33,284 nt of DNA from an uncultured Methanobrevibacter sp. (GCF_934746965.1 NZ_CAKVFS010000011.1:1-33284); one strand, 5' to 3'. Positions 16,001 to 24,209 are shown, numbered from the stretch's first letter. Notes: generated by a model from the sequence alone, not told the origin. Made by a program: numbers and translations.

Positions 16001-17311
16001 ATGACTGATAATACTATTTTAATTAAAGATGCATTAATTTTAAACCCTGTAGATTTTAAACAAATAAAAGGTTCTCTTTTAATTAAAAATGATAAAATCG
16101 CAGAAATCGATACTGATATTGATGAAACTAATGTTGATAAAGTTATTGATGGAACTGGAAAAATATTACTTCCAGGATTTGTAAACACTCATACACATTT
16201 ATCAATGACATTATTTAGAGGATTAGCTGATGATTTAAGTTTAGATTCATGGTTAAACGATAATATTTGGCCAATGGAAGCAAATCTCACCTCTGAATAC
16301 TGCTATATTGGAGCTCTTTTAGGAGCTGTTGAATTAATTAAATCTGGAACAACTACTTTCAGCGACATGTATTTTTACATGGAAGATGTTGCAAAAGCTG
16401 TTGAAGAATCTGGAATCAGAGCAGTTTTATCTTACGGTATGATTGATTTTGGTGATGATGAAAAAAGAGAACATGAAATTAAAGAAAACATAGCATTATT
16501 TGAAAAATGCAATGGTATGGCTGACGGAAGAATTAAAGTATTTTTCGGACCTCATTCTCCATATACTGCTTCAAAAGATTTACTTGAAGATGTAAGATGG
16601 TTAGCTAATGAATATAATACTGGAATACATATTCATGTTAGTGAAACTCAAAAAGAAATAAATGATTCACTTGAAGCTCATGATTTAAGACCATTTGAAT
16701 ATTTGGATTCAATTGGATTTTTAGGTCCTGATGTTGTAGCTGCACATAGTGTATGGTTATCTCATGATGAAATTAAAATCATTAAAGAAAACAATGTTAA
16801 AATTTCACATAATCCATGTAGTAACATGAAATTAGCTTCAGGTATAGCTCCAATCACTGACTTGATTAATAATGATATCTGTGTTGGAATAGGAACAGAT
16901 GGAGCTTCATCAAATAATAATCTTGACTTAATTGAAGAATTAAGAACTGCTTCTTTACTTCAAAAAGTTAATTTATTAAATCCTAAAGCATTAACTTCTG
17001 ATGAAGCATTAGCTATGGGAACTATTAAAGGAGCAGAAGTTTTAGGGCTTGAAAATGAAATAGGATCAATTGAAGTAGGTAAAAAAGCAGATTTAATTTT
17101 AATTGATACTAATAATGCTAATATGGTTCCAGACAGTTCATGTACCAGTTCCAATATTATTTATTCAGCAAATGGTTATAATGTAGATACTACTATATGT
17201 AACGGTAAAATTTTAATGGAAAATAGGAAATTAACCACATTAGATGAAGAAGAAATCTATAAAAAAGCTAGAAAAGCTATTGAAGAGCTTAAAGAAGCTC
17301 GTAATCAATAA
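16001..17311 (+). CDS. dadD: 5'-deoxyadenosine / S-adenosylhomocysteine / methylthioadenosine deaminase
   Basis: A 436-residue amidohydrolase. Zinc ligands are H64 and H66 in NTHTHLSM, H212 in IHIHVSET, H248 region AAHSVWLS and D299 in GTDGASSNN; GPHSPYT and CSNMKL line the purine pocket. Bacterial homologues are called MtaD. In M. jannaschii the homologue DadD deaminates 5'-deoxyadenosine, SAH and methylthioadenosine, recycling the by-products of radical-SAM and methyltransfer reactions (family knowledge). AGGTG lies 5 nt before the ATG. It follows the histone gene by 43 nt. A T-run after the stop (17311-17318) is in the gap to the convergent tfrA. Confidence 0.9.
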   Translation: MTDNTILIKDALILNPVDFKQIKGSLLIKNDKIAEIDTDIDETNVDKVIDGTGKILLPGFVNTHTHLSMTLFRGLADDLSLDSWLNDNIWPMEANLTSEYCYIGALLGAVELIKSGTTTFSDMYFYMEDVAKAVEESGIRAVLSYGMIDFGDDEKREHEIKENIALFEKCNGMADGRIKVFFGPHSPYTASKDLLEDVRWLANEYNTGIHIHVSETQKEINDSLEAHDLRPFEYLDSIGFLGPDVVAAHSVWLSHDEIKIIKENNVKISHNPCSNMKLASGIAPITDLINNDICVGIGTDGASSNNNLDLIEELRTASLLQKVNLLNPKALTSDEALAMGTIKGAEVLGLENEIGSIEVGKKADLILIDTNNANMVPDSSCTSSNIIYSANGYNVDTTICNGKILMENRKLTTLDEEEIYKKARKAIEELKEARNQ

Positions 17312-17316
17312 TTTTT

Positions 17317-18966
17317 TTATCTAGCTTCAAATTTTATTTTATTTTTGTTTAACACAATACTTTTTTTCCAGGAATCATTGCTTTTGGGGAAATCTGATCT
17401 GAAATGAGCTCCTCTACTTTCTCTACGTAATATTGCTGATTTAACAACTAAAGTAGCTATTTCAACCATATTTATTACTTCAAGAGCAGTTACAAGTTCA
17501 TTATTATATTGAGATTTATTTTCAACTTTTAAATTGTCTAAATCTTTTTTCATTTCCTGTAATTCTTTTAAAGCATCATTTAATGTTTTTTCATCTCTTA
17601 CAATTCCTACTTTTTCCCACATTAATTTTTTAAGATTATTTTTAAAGGTAACAGGATTAATAGAACCGTCTTTAATTAAACTTTCAATTCTTGCTTTTTC
17701 TTCATTTACCATTTCAAGGTTTTCTTTTAATTCTGTCTGTTTAGCTATTTTACTAGCAGTTTCACCAGCTATTTTTCCAAATACCTGTGTGTCTGCCAAA
17801 GCATTTCCACCTAAACGGTTAGCTCCATGTACTCCTCCAGATACTTCTCCAGCAGCAAATAAATTATTTATATTTGTAGAACAGTCTGTTTTTATTTTCA
17901 CACCACCCATAAAGTGATGTGCAGTTGGAGCTACTTCTATTTTCTCATTTTTAATGTCAATACCTACATTTTTAAATTGTAAAACCATGGTTTCTAATTT
18001 TTCATCAATTAAATCATCTGGGAGATGTGAAATATCCAAATATACTCCACCATGTTCGCTTCCTCTTTCTTCTATAATTTCCTGGTAAATTGATCTTGCA
18101 ACAACATCACGGGTAGCTAATTCCATTTTTTCAGGAGCATATTTTTTCATAAAACGTTCTCCGTCTTTATTTAATAACTTACCACCTTCAGCTCTTACAG
18201 CTTCAGTTACAAGAATTCCTTTTTTGGAATCTGGAGTTACCATTCCTGTTGGGTGGAATTGTATCTGTTCCATATCTATTAAATTAGCTCCGGCATTCCA
18301 TGCAAGCATAAATCCGTCACCATTTTTTTGAGTGGTATTGGAGGTAATTGGATATAAGTTACCTGCTCCTCCACTAGCTAATATAACTGCTTTGGATTTA
18401 AAGTAAATTATTTGAGAATTTGCTAAATCAAATCCTACAGCTCCTATAACTTGTCTTAAGTTTTCATCTAAAACAAGGGAAGTAACCATTACTTCTTCAA
18501 TAGTGTCAATGTCTCTTTTAATAATTTCTTCTTTAAGAGCAGTCATTAATTCATGACCTGTTCTGTCTCCCTGGAAACAGGTTCTTCTGTATTGTTGACC
18601 ACCAAATGGTCTTTGATTTATTTTTCCAGATTCCTGGCGATCAAATATTGCTCCATAGTTTTCCAGGTCTATTAATCTATCTGGAGCTTCATGAACAAGT
18701 ATATCTACAAGTTTTTTATCATTAAGATAACTGCCACCTTTTAAAGTGTCTTCAATATGTGCTTCTATTGAATCATCAGCATCTACAGCTTTAAAGACAG
18801 CATTATATCCTCCTTCAGCCATCCCAGTACATCCAGATCTGAAAGTCAAACCTTTTGAAACAATAAGTGGTTTAAGTCCAGCTTTATCTACTTCAATAGC
18901 TGCTCTTGAACCTGCTCCTCCTGAACCAATGATTAAAACATCAGTTGATATTGTTTTAATTTCCAT
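17317..18966 (-). CDS. tfrA: Thiol:fumarate reductase subunit A (CoM/CoB-fumarate reductase flavoprotein)
   Basis: A 549-residue flavoprotein of the fumarate reductase/succinate dehydrogenase family. The FAD-binding GSGGAGSRAA lies at residues 14-23. FRSGCTGMAEGGYNA, QQYRRTCFQGDRTGHEL and IQFHPTGM are substrate/flavin motifs, and LFAAGEVSGGVHGANRLGGN is the second FAD segment. In methanogens TfrA reduces fumarate with electrons from coenzymes M and B supplied through TfrB. TfrB is not adjacent here, so the two subunits are unlinked. AGGTAA precedes the ATG, and a TATA-like AGTATAAAATT lies about 25 nt upstream. SdhA-type proteins are the alternative, but the lack of a membrane or Fe-S partner and the organism favour TfrA. 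Confidence 0.88.
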   Translation of the reverse strand: MEIKTISTDVLIIGSGGAGSRAAIEVDKAGLKPLIVSKGLTFRSGCTGMAEGGYNAVFKAVDADDSIEAHIEDTLKGGSYLNDKKLVDILVHEAPDRLIDLENYGAIFDRQESGKINQRPFGGQQYRRTCFQGDRTGHELMTALKEEIIKRDIDTIEEVMVTSLVLDENLRQVIGAVGFDLANSQIIYFKSKAVILASGGAGNLYPITSNTTQKNGDGFMLAWNAGANLIDMEQIQFHPTGMVTPDSKKGILVTEAVRAEGGKLLNKDGERFMKKYAPEKMELATRDVVARSIYQEIIEERGSEHGGVYLDISHLPDDLIDEKLETMVLQFKNVGIDIKNEKIEVAPTAHHFMGGVKIKTDCSTNINNLFAAGEVSGGVHGANRLGGNALADTQVFGKIAGETASKIAKQTELKENLEMVNEEKARIESLIKDGSINPVTFKNNLKKLMWEKVGIVRDEKTLNDALKELQEMKKDLDNLKVENKSQYNNELVTALEVINMVEIATLVVKSAILRRESRGAHFRSDFPKSNDSWKKSIVLNKNKIKFEAR

Positions 18967-19133
18967 AGTTATTACCTGTAAAAATTTTATACTAATTTTA
19001 ATCTTTGTTTTTAATTGTTAAAATAAATTTGTTTTTAAAAACACTGTTGAAATCCCCTAATTTTTTACAGTTGAAATTGCACATATGTTGTATTAGATTG
19101 TTAAATAAAAAAGATAGGATTTTACCTCTTGAA
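18967..19133. promoter_or_regulatory. tfrA upstream region with two origin-box-like sequences
   Basis: ACTGTTGAAAT (19043-19053) and TTACAGTTGAAAT (19065-19077) stand in the same orientation, 22 nt apart start to start. The second is an exact 13-base match to the box at 11388-11400 in the probable origin. They lie between tfrA and the stop of the AAA ATPase gene, 75-110 nt upstream of the tfrA ATG. Confidence 0.5.
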
Positions 19134-20588
19134 TTACATAAATGCAAATGTTTCAGGAGGTAAATAAATAATATTATCTTCTTTAACAATATTTGATGTG
19201 GTGTTTGAAATAATTATACCATGAGGAGAATTATAAGTATTAATAGCACGTTTAATTTGACTTTTATTCTTTTTACCACAGCTTACTTCAATTGGAATAG
19301 GTTTTTCCAATCCTCTTTGAACAATAAAGTCAACATTTTTCTCGCTACTCTTTTTTTTACTGTCATCATAGTATATTTTATAATTCATCTGACTTTTATT
19401 ATCCAAATCATGAAAACTTGAAGCTACATAAGTTTCAAGTAGTTTTCCCATATATGCTGTTTCATCTTCAAATGTAGCATTACCTATGTTTAATATAAGA
19501 TTATGTTTTAAACTTGATGTTGCAAAAAAATATTCATAAGGTTTTGTTGTTCGTTTTACTGATGAAGTAAATGGTTCAATATGAAATATTAACTGTGTTT
19601 TTTCAAGAATATCTAATACTTTAGTGACTAAAGCAATTTTAGCATCAAAATGATTTGAAATAGAACCTTTTGAGACTTCTCCAGGATTTTGAAAAGCAAA
19701 AAAATTCAAAATCTGAAAAGCAAGATACTGTGTATCATTATTTATACCTTCAATATTGGTCATATCAGTTGTAACAACTTTATCTACCATATTAACAATT
19801 TTTTTAGTTATATCATTAGTATTTTGATAAAATGATGATGGAAAACCTCCAAATTCTAAGAAATTCTTCCATTCATATATATTGTAGTTTGAGAAATTTG
19901 AATATATGTTAATTATTCTTCTTTCTAACTCATTAACATCATATATGTTTCCATCAAAAATCATTTGAATTAATGGATTTGAAATATCATTTTTAAAATC
20001 ACCATATTTTAATTTTAAATGTTGTGAATAGGTTAATGGGTAAATTGGAATATTTAATAATCTTCTTGCAGCATCAGGATTATGAGAAAGTTTAAGTGCA
20101 GATGATCCGCTAAAAATCATGAAAATATTTTTACTTCCATCGAATATTAATTTTCCATTTAATGCCCAATCTTTATCATATTGTGCTTCATCAACTAATA
20201 TGAATACTGGTTTAGATAATGTTTCAATAATTGAATTATGATAGGTTTCTAAATAGGAATTAACAACACTAAATATATCAACATCACCTATTTTTTTAAA
20301 TCGATCACAGGAAAAATACAAAATATCCTGGGAGGATATTCCTTTTTTGTTTAGAAGATAGTCATATATTTGAAATAGCAAAGTTGTTTTTCCAACATCC
20401 CGTAATCCTGGCAAAACAAGAAATCGATTTATATTTTCTCCTTCAAGAAAATCATCAATATATTTTATAATATTATCATAATCAGAACGTTTATTGAACT
20501 TTTTATCTTTGTGTGTTAACTCTTGATCTAATTTCAGTGGTGTTGATAATATTTGATTTCTAATATATCTGTTCTGCAATTCGTTCAT
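19134..20588 (-). CDS. AAA ATPase with a C-terminal DUF4143/nuclease-like domain
   Basis: A 484-residue member of the archaeal/bacterial AAA_14-DUF4143 ATPase group. GLRDVGKTT (61-69) is Walker A and FILVDEAQYDKDW (129-141) is Walker B; MIFSGSSAL is sensor 1. Then a winged-helix region (about 300-350, SKGSISNHFDAKIALVTKVL) precedes a C-terminal domain with NVDFIVQRG and PIEVSCGKKNKSQIKRA, a PD-(D/E)xK-like arrangement. Such ATPases are abundant accessory genes of unknown function. The start ATG (20588) is set by GGAGG 8 nt upstream. Its promoter region holds a triplicated 35-bp unit. Isolated, strand-alone placement suggests acquired or lineage-specific cargo. Confidence 0.82.
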   Translation of the reverse strand: MNELQNRYIRNQILSTPLKLDQELTHKDKKFNKRSDYDNIIKYIDDFLEGENINRFLVLPGLRDVGKTTLLFQIYDYLLNKKGISSQDILYFSCDRFKKIGDVDIFSVVNSYLETYHNSIIETLSKPVFILVDEAQYDKDWALNGKLIFDGSKNIFMIFSGSSALKLSHNPDAARRLLNIPIYPLTYSQHLKLKYGDFKNDISNPLIQMIFDGNIYDVNELERRIINIYSNFSNYNIYEWKNFLEFGGFPSSFYQNTNDITKKIVNMVDKVVTTDMTNIEGINNDTQYLAFQILNFFAFQNPGEVSKGSISNHFDAKIALVTKVLDILEKTQLIFHIEPFTSSVKRTTKPYEYFFATSSLKHNLILNIGNATFEDETAYMGKLLETYVASSFHDLDNKSQMNYKIYYDDSKKKSSEKNVDFIVQRGLEKPIPIEVSCGKKNKSQIKRAINTYNSPHGIIISNTTSNIVKEDNIIYLPPETFAFM

Positions 20589-20608
20589 TGTTCTAGCCTC
20601 CTCGAAAT

Positions 20609-20640
20609 AATAACTATTTTTATATATGTTCATAGTTATT
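20609..20640. promoter_or_regulatory. Inverted repeat framing the ATPase gene TATA box
   Basis: Arms AATAACTAT (20609-20617) and ATAGTTATT (20632-20640) are perfect inverted repeats around the A+T-rich TTTTTATATATGTTC. On the minus strand the middle reads as a TATA-like box. The right arm is also the first 9 nt of the 35-bp repeat, so the same half-site recurs at 20667 and 20702. Confidence 0.55.
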
Positions 20641-20735
20641 TATAAAGACTACTACTTTTAATCGTTATAGTTATTTATAAAGACTACTACTTTTAATCGT
20701 TATAGTTATTTATAAAGACTACTACTTTTAATCGT
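20632..20735 (-). repeat. Three perfect 35-bp tandem repeats upstream of the ATPase gene
   Basis: Units at 20632-20666, 20667-20701 and 20702-20735 (last base differs) are identical. Each begins ATAGTTATTTATAAAGACTA and ends TTTTAATCGTT. There are no spacers. On the minus strand each unit contains CTTTATAAATA, a TATA-like sequence, so it reads as a triplicated promoter or operator module 44-147 nt upstream of the ATG. Confidence 0.9.
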
Positions 20736-20974
20736 AATAGTTTTAAAATTTGATTTTTACAACTTAATTTAATCTGACTGAATGTTATGATTATTATTTA
20801 AAAAGAAAATGTTTTTTGATTTCATTAGTTATATTAATAAATAAAAATAAATTATGTAGTTGTATGTTAATGATTAATTTAAATAATTTGGATTATTTAT
20901 TTTATTAAATTAATTATATGATTGATATTTTTAAATAGGATTATATTTCATTGCATATATTTGGAGGTTATTTA

Positions 20975-21349
20975 ATGAAAATTGATGGAACAGTTACAAC
21001 TGGTTTGGGAAAAGCTGCTTATTTTTTATCACAGGATTTTTATGTTAATAATTTTGAAAAAAATTGTGGATTTCGTCCTTATCCGGGAACTTTAAATGTT
21101 ATAGTTCCAGAAAAATACCTTCCTCAAATAAATAAAATAAAAGATGAATGTAAAAATATTATAAAACCAGATGAAGGTTTTGGAGCTGTTAAATACATAG
21201 AATCAAAATTAAATGATGATATAAAAGGAGCAATTGTATTTCCAGCTAAAACAACACATGAAGAAAATTATCTGGAATTTATAGCTAAAGATAAACTTAG
21301 AGATAAATTAAATCTTGAGGATGGGGATGTTGTAAGTATTGAATTGTAA
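20975..21349 (+). CDS. ribK: CTP-dependent riboflavin kinase RibK (DUF120)
   Basis: A 124-residue archaeal riboflavin kinase, which uses CTP rather than ATP to make FMN. KIDGTVTTGLGKAAYFLSQ at the N-terminus and FRPYPGTLNVIV carry the nucleotide and riboflavin contacts, with FGAVKYIESKLN and a C-terminal GDVVSIEL strand completing the cradle-loop barrel. GGAGGT at 20963-20968 fixes ATG 20975; a TTG at 20951 precedes that site and is rejected. The upstream 20741-20974 gap shows no gene. The FMN riboswitch begins 60 nt after the stop, so the enzyme that makes FMN sits beside the RNA that senses it. Confidence 0.93.
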   Translation: MKIDGTVTTGLGKAAYFLSQDFYVNNFEKNCGFRPYPGTLNVIVPEKYLPQINKIKDECKNIIKPDEGFGAVKYIESKLNDDIKGAIVFPAKTTHEENYLEFIAKDKLRDKLNLEDGDVVSIEL

Positions 21350-21374
21350 AATGAAAAGTTAGTTAAGAAACTTT

Positions 21375-21387
21375 TTTATAATATAAT
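21375..21387 (+). promoter_or_regulatory. Promoter of the riboswitch-ribB transcript
   Basis: TTTTATAATATAA after the ribK stop is a good archaeal TATA box. A start about 25 nt downstream would fall near 21405, just before the riboswitch P1 stem at 21410. That would let ribB be transcribed independently of ribK. Confidence 0.5.
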
Positions 21388-21409
21388 TAATATACTATTT
21401 GATTGTACA

Positions 21410-21533
21410 ATTCTCAGGGCGGAGTGAAATTCTCCACCGGTGGTGTTTCTAAATTAGATAAGTCCACGAGCACATGTTGTGTTGATTTGGTTAGAATCCA
21501 AAACCGACGGTAATAGTCCGGATGGAAGAGAAT
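21410..21533 (+). ncRNA. FMN riboswitch aptamer (RFN element)
   Basis: P1 pairs ATTCTC (21410-21415) with GAGAAT (21528-21533). Inside come the near-invariant blocks AGGGCGGAGTGAAATTCTCC and ACCGGTGGT (P2/P3), AGTCCACGAGC, a short variable hairpin (GCACA/TGTGT), TTTGG...CCAAAACCGACGGT (P5) and AGTCCGGATGGAAGAGAA (P6 and closing). These agree closely with bacterial RFN elements; the AAAACCGAC..GT..AGTC.GGATG region is the most diagnostic. Binding of FMN should reduce expression of the downstream ribB. FMN riboswitches are overwhelmingly bacterial, so its presence in an archaeon suggests horizontal acquisition. Confidence 0.93.
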
Positions 21534-21590
21534 AAGAAATTTATTTTTTATTTTTAGCCCTGTTTCTACAATATTTAAGGAGATGTTACT
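21534..21590 (+). promoter_or_regulatory. Expression platform of the FMN riboswitch and ribB ribosome-binding site
   Basis: GCCCTG (21557-21562) is the exact complement of CAGGGC (21415-21420) at the P1/P2 boundary, the pairing that bacterial FMN riboswitch platforms (such as E. coli ribB, from memory) use as switching element. A T-rich run (21540-21555) separates it from the aptamer. AAGGAGAT (21577-21584) lies 6 nt before the ATG; GGAGA could alternatively pair with TCTCC at 21431-21435. Control at translation start is likely; premature termination at the U-run is the alternative. Confidence 0.6.
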
Positions 21591-22271
21591 ATGAGTAAAA
21601 ACGATTTAGAAATGGGATTTGAAGCATTAAGAAATGGTGAATTTATATTAGTTTTTGATGATGATGAAAGAGAAGGGGAAGTAGATATGATTATTGCTTC
21701 TGAATTTGTTACACCAAAATCAATAGCTACTATGAGAGATAATGCAGGTGGGTTAATCTGTAACTGTTTAGCTCCACAGTATTGTGATGCTATTAATTTA
21801 CCATTTATGACAGATATTATGGAAGCTGCTAGTTCAAAATACCCTAATTTAGCTGAATTAGCTCCAACTGATATTAAATATGATGACAGATCCTCATTTT
21901 CAATATGGGTAAATCATAGAGATTCATTCACTGGAGTTACTGATCATGATAGAGCAATGACTATTAGTGAAATGGCAATCATGTTAAAAGAAGAAAGATA
22001 TGATGATTTTGGAAAAGAATTCAGATCACCAGGTCATGTATGTCTTTTAAGAGGAGCAGAGGGTTTAGTTAAAAACAGACGTGGACATACAGAAATAGGA
22101 TTAGCTATGTGTGAAATGGCAGGTGTAACTCCTGTTTGTGTTGTTTGTGAAATGATGGATAGTGAAACCGGTCAGGCAACCTCTGTGGAAGATGCTAAAA
22201 AATATGCTAAGGAAAATGGATTGGTTTTACTTAAAGGGGAAGATATTATAAAAAAATATTTAGAAGAATAA
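21591..22271 (+). CDS. ribB: 3,4-dihydroxy-2-butanone-4-phosphate synthase RibB
   Basis: A 226-residue enzyme converting ribulose-5-phosphate to the four-carbon precursor of riboflavin. DDDEREGEVDM (about 24-34) holds the acidic metal-binding loop, SFTGVTDHDRAMTI the substrate loop, and RSPGHVCLLR with RRGHTE the catalytic histidine region. The sequence resembles the stand-alone archaeal form (as in M. jannaschii) rather than the bacterial bifunctional RibBA. So the coding sequence looks native although the 5' leader looks bacterial. It ends one base before the convergent PH-like gene. Confidence 0.94.
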   Translation: MSKNDLEMGFEALRNGEFILVFDDDEREGEVDMIIASEFVTPKSIATMRDNAGGLICNCLAPQYCDAINLPFMTDIMEAASSKYPNLAELAPTDIKYDDRSSFSIWVNHRDSFTGVTDHDRAMTISEMAIMLKEERYDDFGKEFRSPGHVCLLRGAEGLVKNRRGHTEIGLAMCEMAGVTPVCVVCEMMDSETGQATSVEDAKKYAKENGLVLLKGEDIIKKYLEE

Positions 22272-22697
22272 TCAGCTGTACATAGATTGATTATTCATTC
22301 TTTTATCATTTATATAGTTAAAGATGTATTGGGTGATTTGCTGTATTTTATATGAATTGTAAATATTGAATGCAACATATTTTCCATTATACATATCTAT
22401 TTTTATCCCATCTTTAATTTCTTTAGTCTGACTAAATCCACTAATTTTATCCCAGGGAATTCTAAGGTTTTTGGATTTCAGAGCTTTTTCAATATAAATT
22501 CCATCATCTTTGATTTTTACAATTTTAACACTTCTACGGTTTTTATTAGACATTATTTGAATGTCTCCGTTTTCATCAAAACCATAATCTGGAATTAAGC
22601 ATGTTGCTTTCCATCCTTGTTTGATTTTTTTTGCAACATGAACTCTGTCTTTTTTTGTTAATTTAACTCCTTGTTCTGGGCTTAAATTAAGTGCCAT
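22272..22697 (-). CDS. Small PH-like-domain protein of unknown function
   Basis: A 141-residue soluble protein with a beta-rich pattern (VKIVKIKDDGIYIEKALKSK, RIPWDKISGFSQTK, DGIKIDMYNGKYVAFNIYN) ending in a helix, as in bacterial/archaeal PH-like (bPH) domains. I see no catalytic residues or membrane segment. Its ATG follows the stop of the CobQ-like gene directly (TAAATG), with GGTGAT inside that gene as Shine-Dalgarno, so the two form an operon. It converges on ribB. Confidence 0.65.
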   Translation of the reverse strand: MALNLSPEQGVKLTKKDRVHVAKKIKQGWKATCLIPDYGFDENGDIQIMSNKNRRSVKIVKIKDDGIYIEKALKSKNLRIPWDKISGFSQTKEIKDGIKIDMYNGKYVAFNIYNSYKIQQITQYIFNYINDKRMNNQSMYS

Positions 22698-24209
22698 TTA
22701 TATCACCTTGTTTTTTATTTCTTCAAAAGGAACAATTCTATTGAATTCTACATTTTTAGCCATATCAGCTATTATGTTTATATCTATATTTTCTTCAATA
22801 CATTCCAGAGCATATTTTGAAAATAAATCATATCTGATTTCAACTTCTGGAGTAAATCCACGTCCTTTTATTTTTAATTTAGATACTTTTAAAACATTTT
22901 TAACATGGGTGTTATTTTTGATATATGGTACTACATTTTCAAATATCTTTTGATTATAAACTTTATTTAGAAGTATTCCTTCAACTGTAACTCCAAGTTT
23001 TTCCAGCATATTTGCATGAGCTACTAAATCAACTGCTGCTGATTCAATACCTCCTTTATTTACTCCAGATATAAGTAACATTGGGATATTTGATGACATA
23101 GCTATTTCACTTGCTGAATAAGGTACTTTTTCATTTAATAATCCTGTAAATACACTCATAACTCCTTCAATTAACACAATGTCATAATATGATTTGTTTA
23201 ATTGTTCAACAGCTTTTTTGATATCCATCCAACCTAAATGACCGATTTTTATAGAACTGTAATCTTCCATTTTACCATTTGTAAGATATAATCCCGGAAC
23301 AATATCTCTTACATCAGGACCTACTTTTAAAAGTCCAACTTTCAGTCCTTTTCTTCTTAATGCTCCAGCTAATCCTGTTAAAATAAATGTTTTTCCAGAA
23401 TCAGAACCATTACTTCCTATCATTAAAAATTTAGGTCCGTTTCCATTATTTTTATATTTTAAAAATTCCTGAGATAATTTTTCTATTTTATATCCAGAAT
23501 CTATTCCAAGATCCTTATTTATTTTACTTCTGAATTCCTTATTTCTACTAATAATGTCTTCTGGTGATGTATCAATATAATTTAACAGATTATCTCTAAT
23601 AATCGGATTTTCATCTAAAATATTATGAATCATAGTTCCAATAACATTTCCGTCATCATTACATGCTCCTGAGAAAATATTATATTCAGATTCTTTATTA
23701 ACATCACCATAATTCATTCTTTGAATCTGTGAATAAAATAAAGGTTTAGCATCTCCAGTAGCCTTACCATAAGTATGAGTATGAAATCCTCTAACATCCT
23801 CTTTTTGACCTTTTGTAATAAAAGAATTATCATAAACTTTAGCTTTCACACGGTCACTGCTTATAAGTGGAGAAAAATTAATATCTATTAAACCAAGACC
23901 TTCTTTTATTATTGGAACTTCTGATTTTCTCCCGATATCAGTCTGGTTTGAAAGTAGTTGAAATCCTGCACAGATTCCTATAACCGGCTTTCCATCATTA
24001 GCTATTTTTTTTATTTCTTTTTTTAAATCATCATTAACATCATCTGATTCAATTATTGTTCCACCAGGAATAATTAAAGCATCTAATTCTTCACTAGCTT
24101 TAACACCATTAACCAAACCATTTGATTTAACAATGTCTGTAGGTAACCCTCCAAAGTTTTCAAATCCCGGAACAGCTCCTTTTACATAGGTTATTCCTAT
24201 TTTTTTCAT
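22698..24209 (-). CDS. CobQ/CbiA-like amidotransferase with reversed domain order
   Basis: A 503-residue protein. Residues 1-200 are a CobB/CobQ-type glutamine amidotransferase (GATase_3): nucleophile C80 in GICAGFQLL and H195 in GTMIHNIL. Residues about 258-440 are a dethiobiotin-synthetase/CbiA-like P-loop domain: GSNGSDSGKT (265-274), LLKVGPDVRDI, DIVLIEGVMSVF and LLISGVNKGG. Canonical CbiA, CobQ and CfbB place the NTPase first and the amidotransferase second; here the order is reversed. It probably amidates a carboxylate, perhaps on a tetrapyrrole, but the substrate is unknown. ATG 24209 is chosen because GAGG lies 7 nt upstream; TTG 24215 is too close to it. Confidence 0.8.
   Translation of the reverse strand: MKKIGITYVKGAVPGFENFGGLPTDIVKSNGLVNGVKASEELDALIIPGGTIIESDDVNDDLKKEIKKIANDGKPVIGICAGFQLLSNQTDIGRKSEVPIIKEGLGLIDINFSPLISSDRVKAKVYDNSFITKGQKEDVRGFHTHTYGKATGDAKPLFYSQIQRMNYGDVNKESEYNIFSGACNDDGNVIGTMIHNILDENPIIRDNLLNYIDTSPEDIISRNKEFRSKINKDLGIDSGYKIEKLSQEFLKYKNNGNGPKFLMIGSNGSDSGKTFILTGLAGALRRKGLKVGLLKVGPDVRDIVPGLYLTNGKMEDYSSIKIGHLGWMDIKKAVEQLNKSYYDIVLIEGVMSVFTGLLNEKVPYSASEIAMSSNIPMLLISGVNKGGIESAAVDLVAHANMLEKLGVTVEGILLNKVYNQKIFENVVPYIKNNTHVKNVLKVSKLKIKGRGFTPEVEIRYDLFSKYALECIEENIDINIIADMAKNVEFNRIVPFEEIKNKVI

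Noticed and set aside
20632..20735. The 35-bp repeats as a CRISPR array
   Set aside because: The units are contiguous with no spacers and there are only three; no cas genes are nearby.
21591..22271. ribB itself as a gene transferred from bacteria with its riboswitch
   Set aside because: The protein has the stand-alone archaeal form and composition matches its neighbours; only the leader looks bacterial. This rests on remembered sequences and needs a tree.
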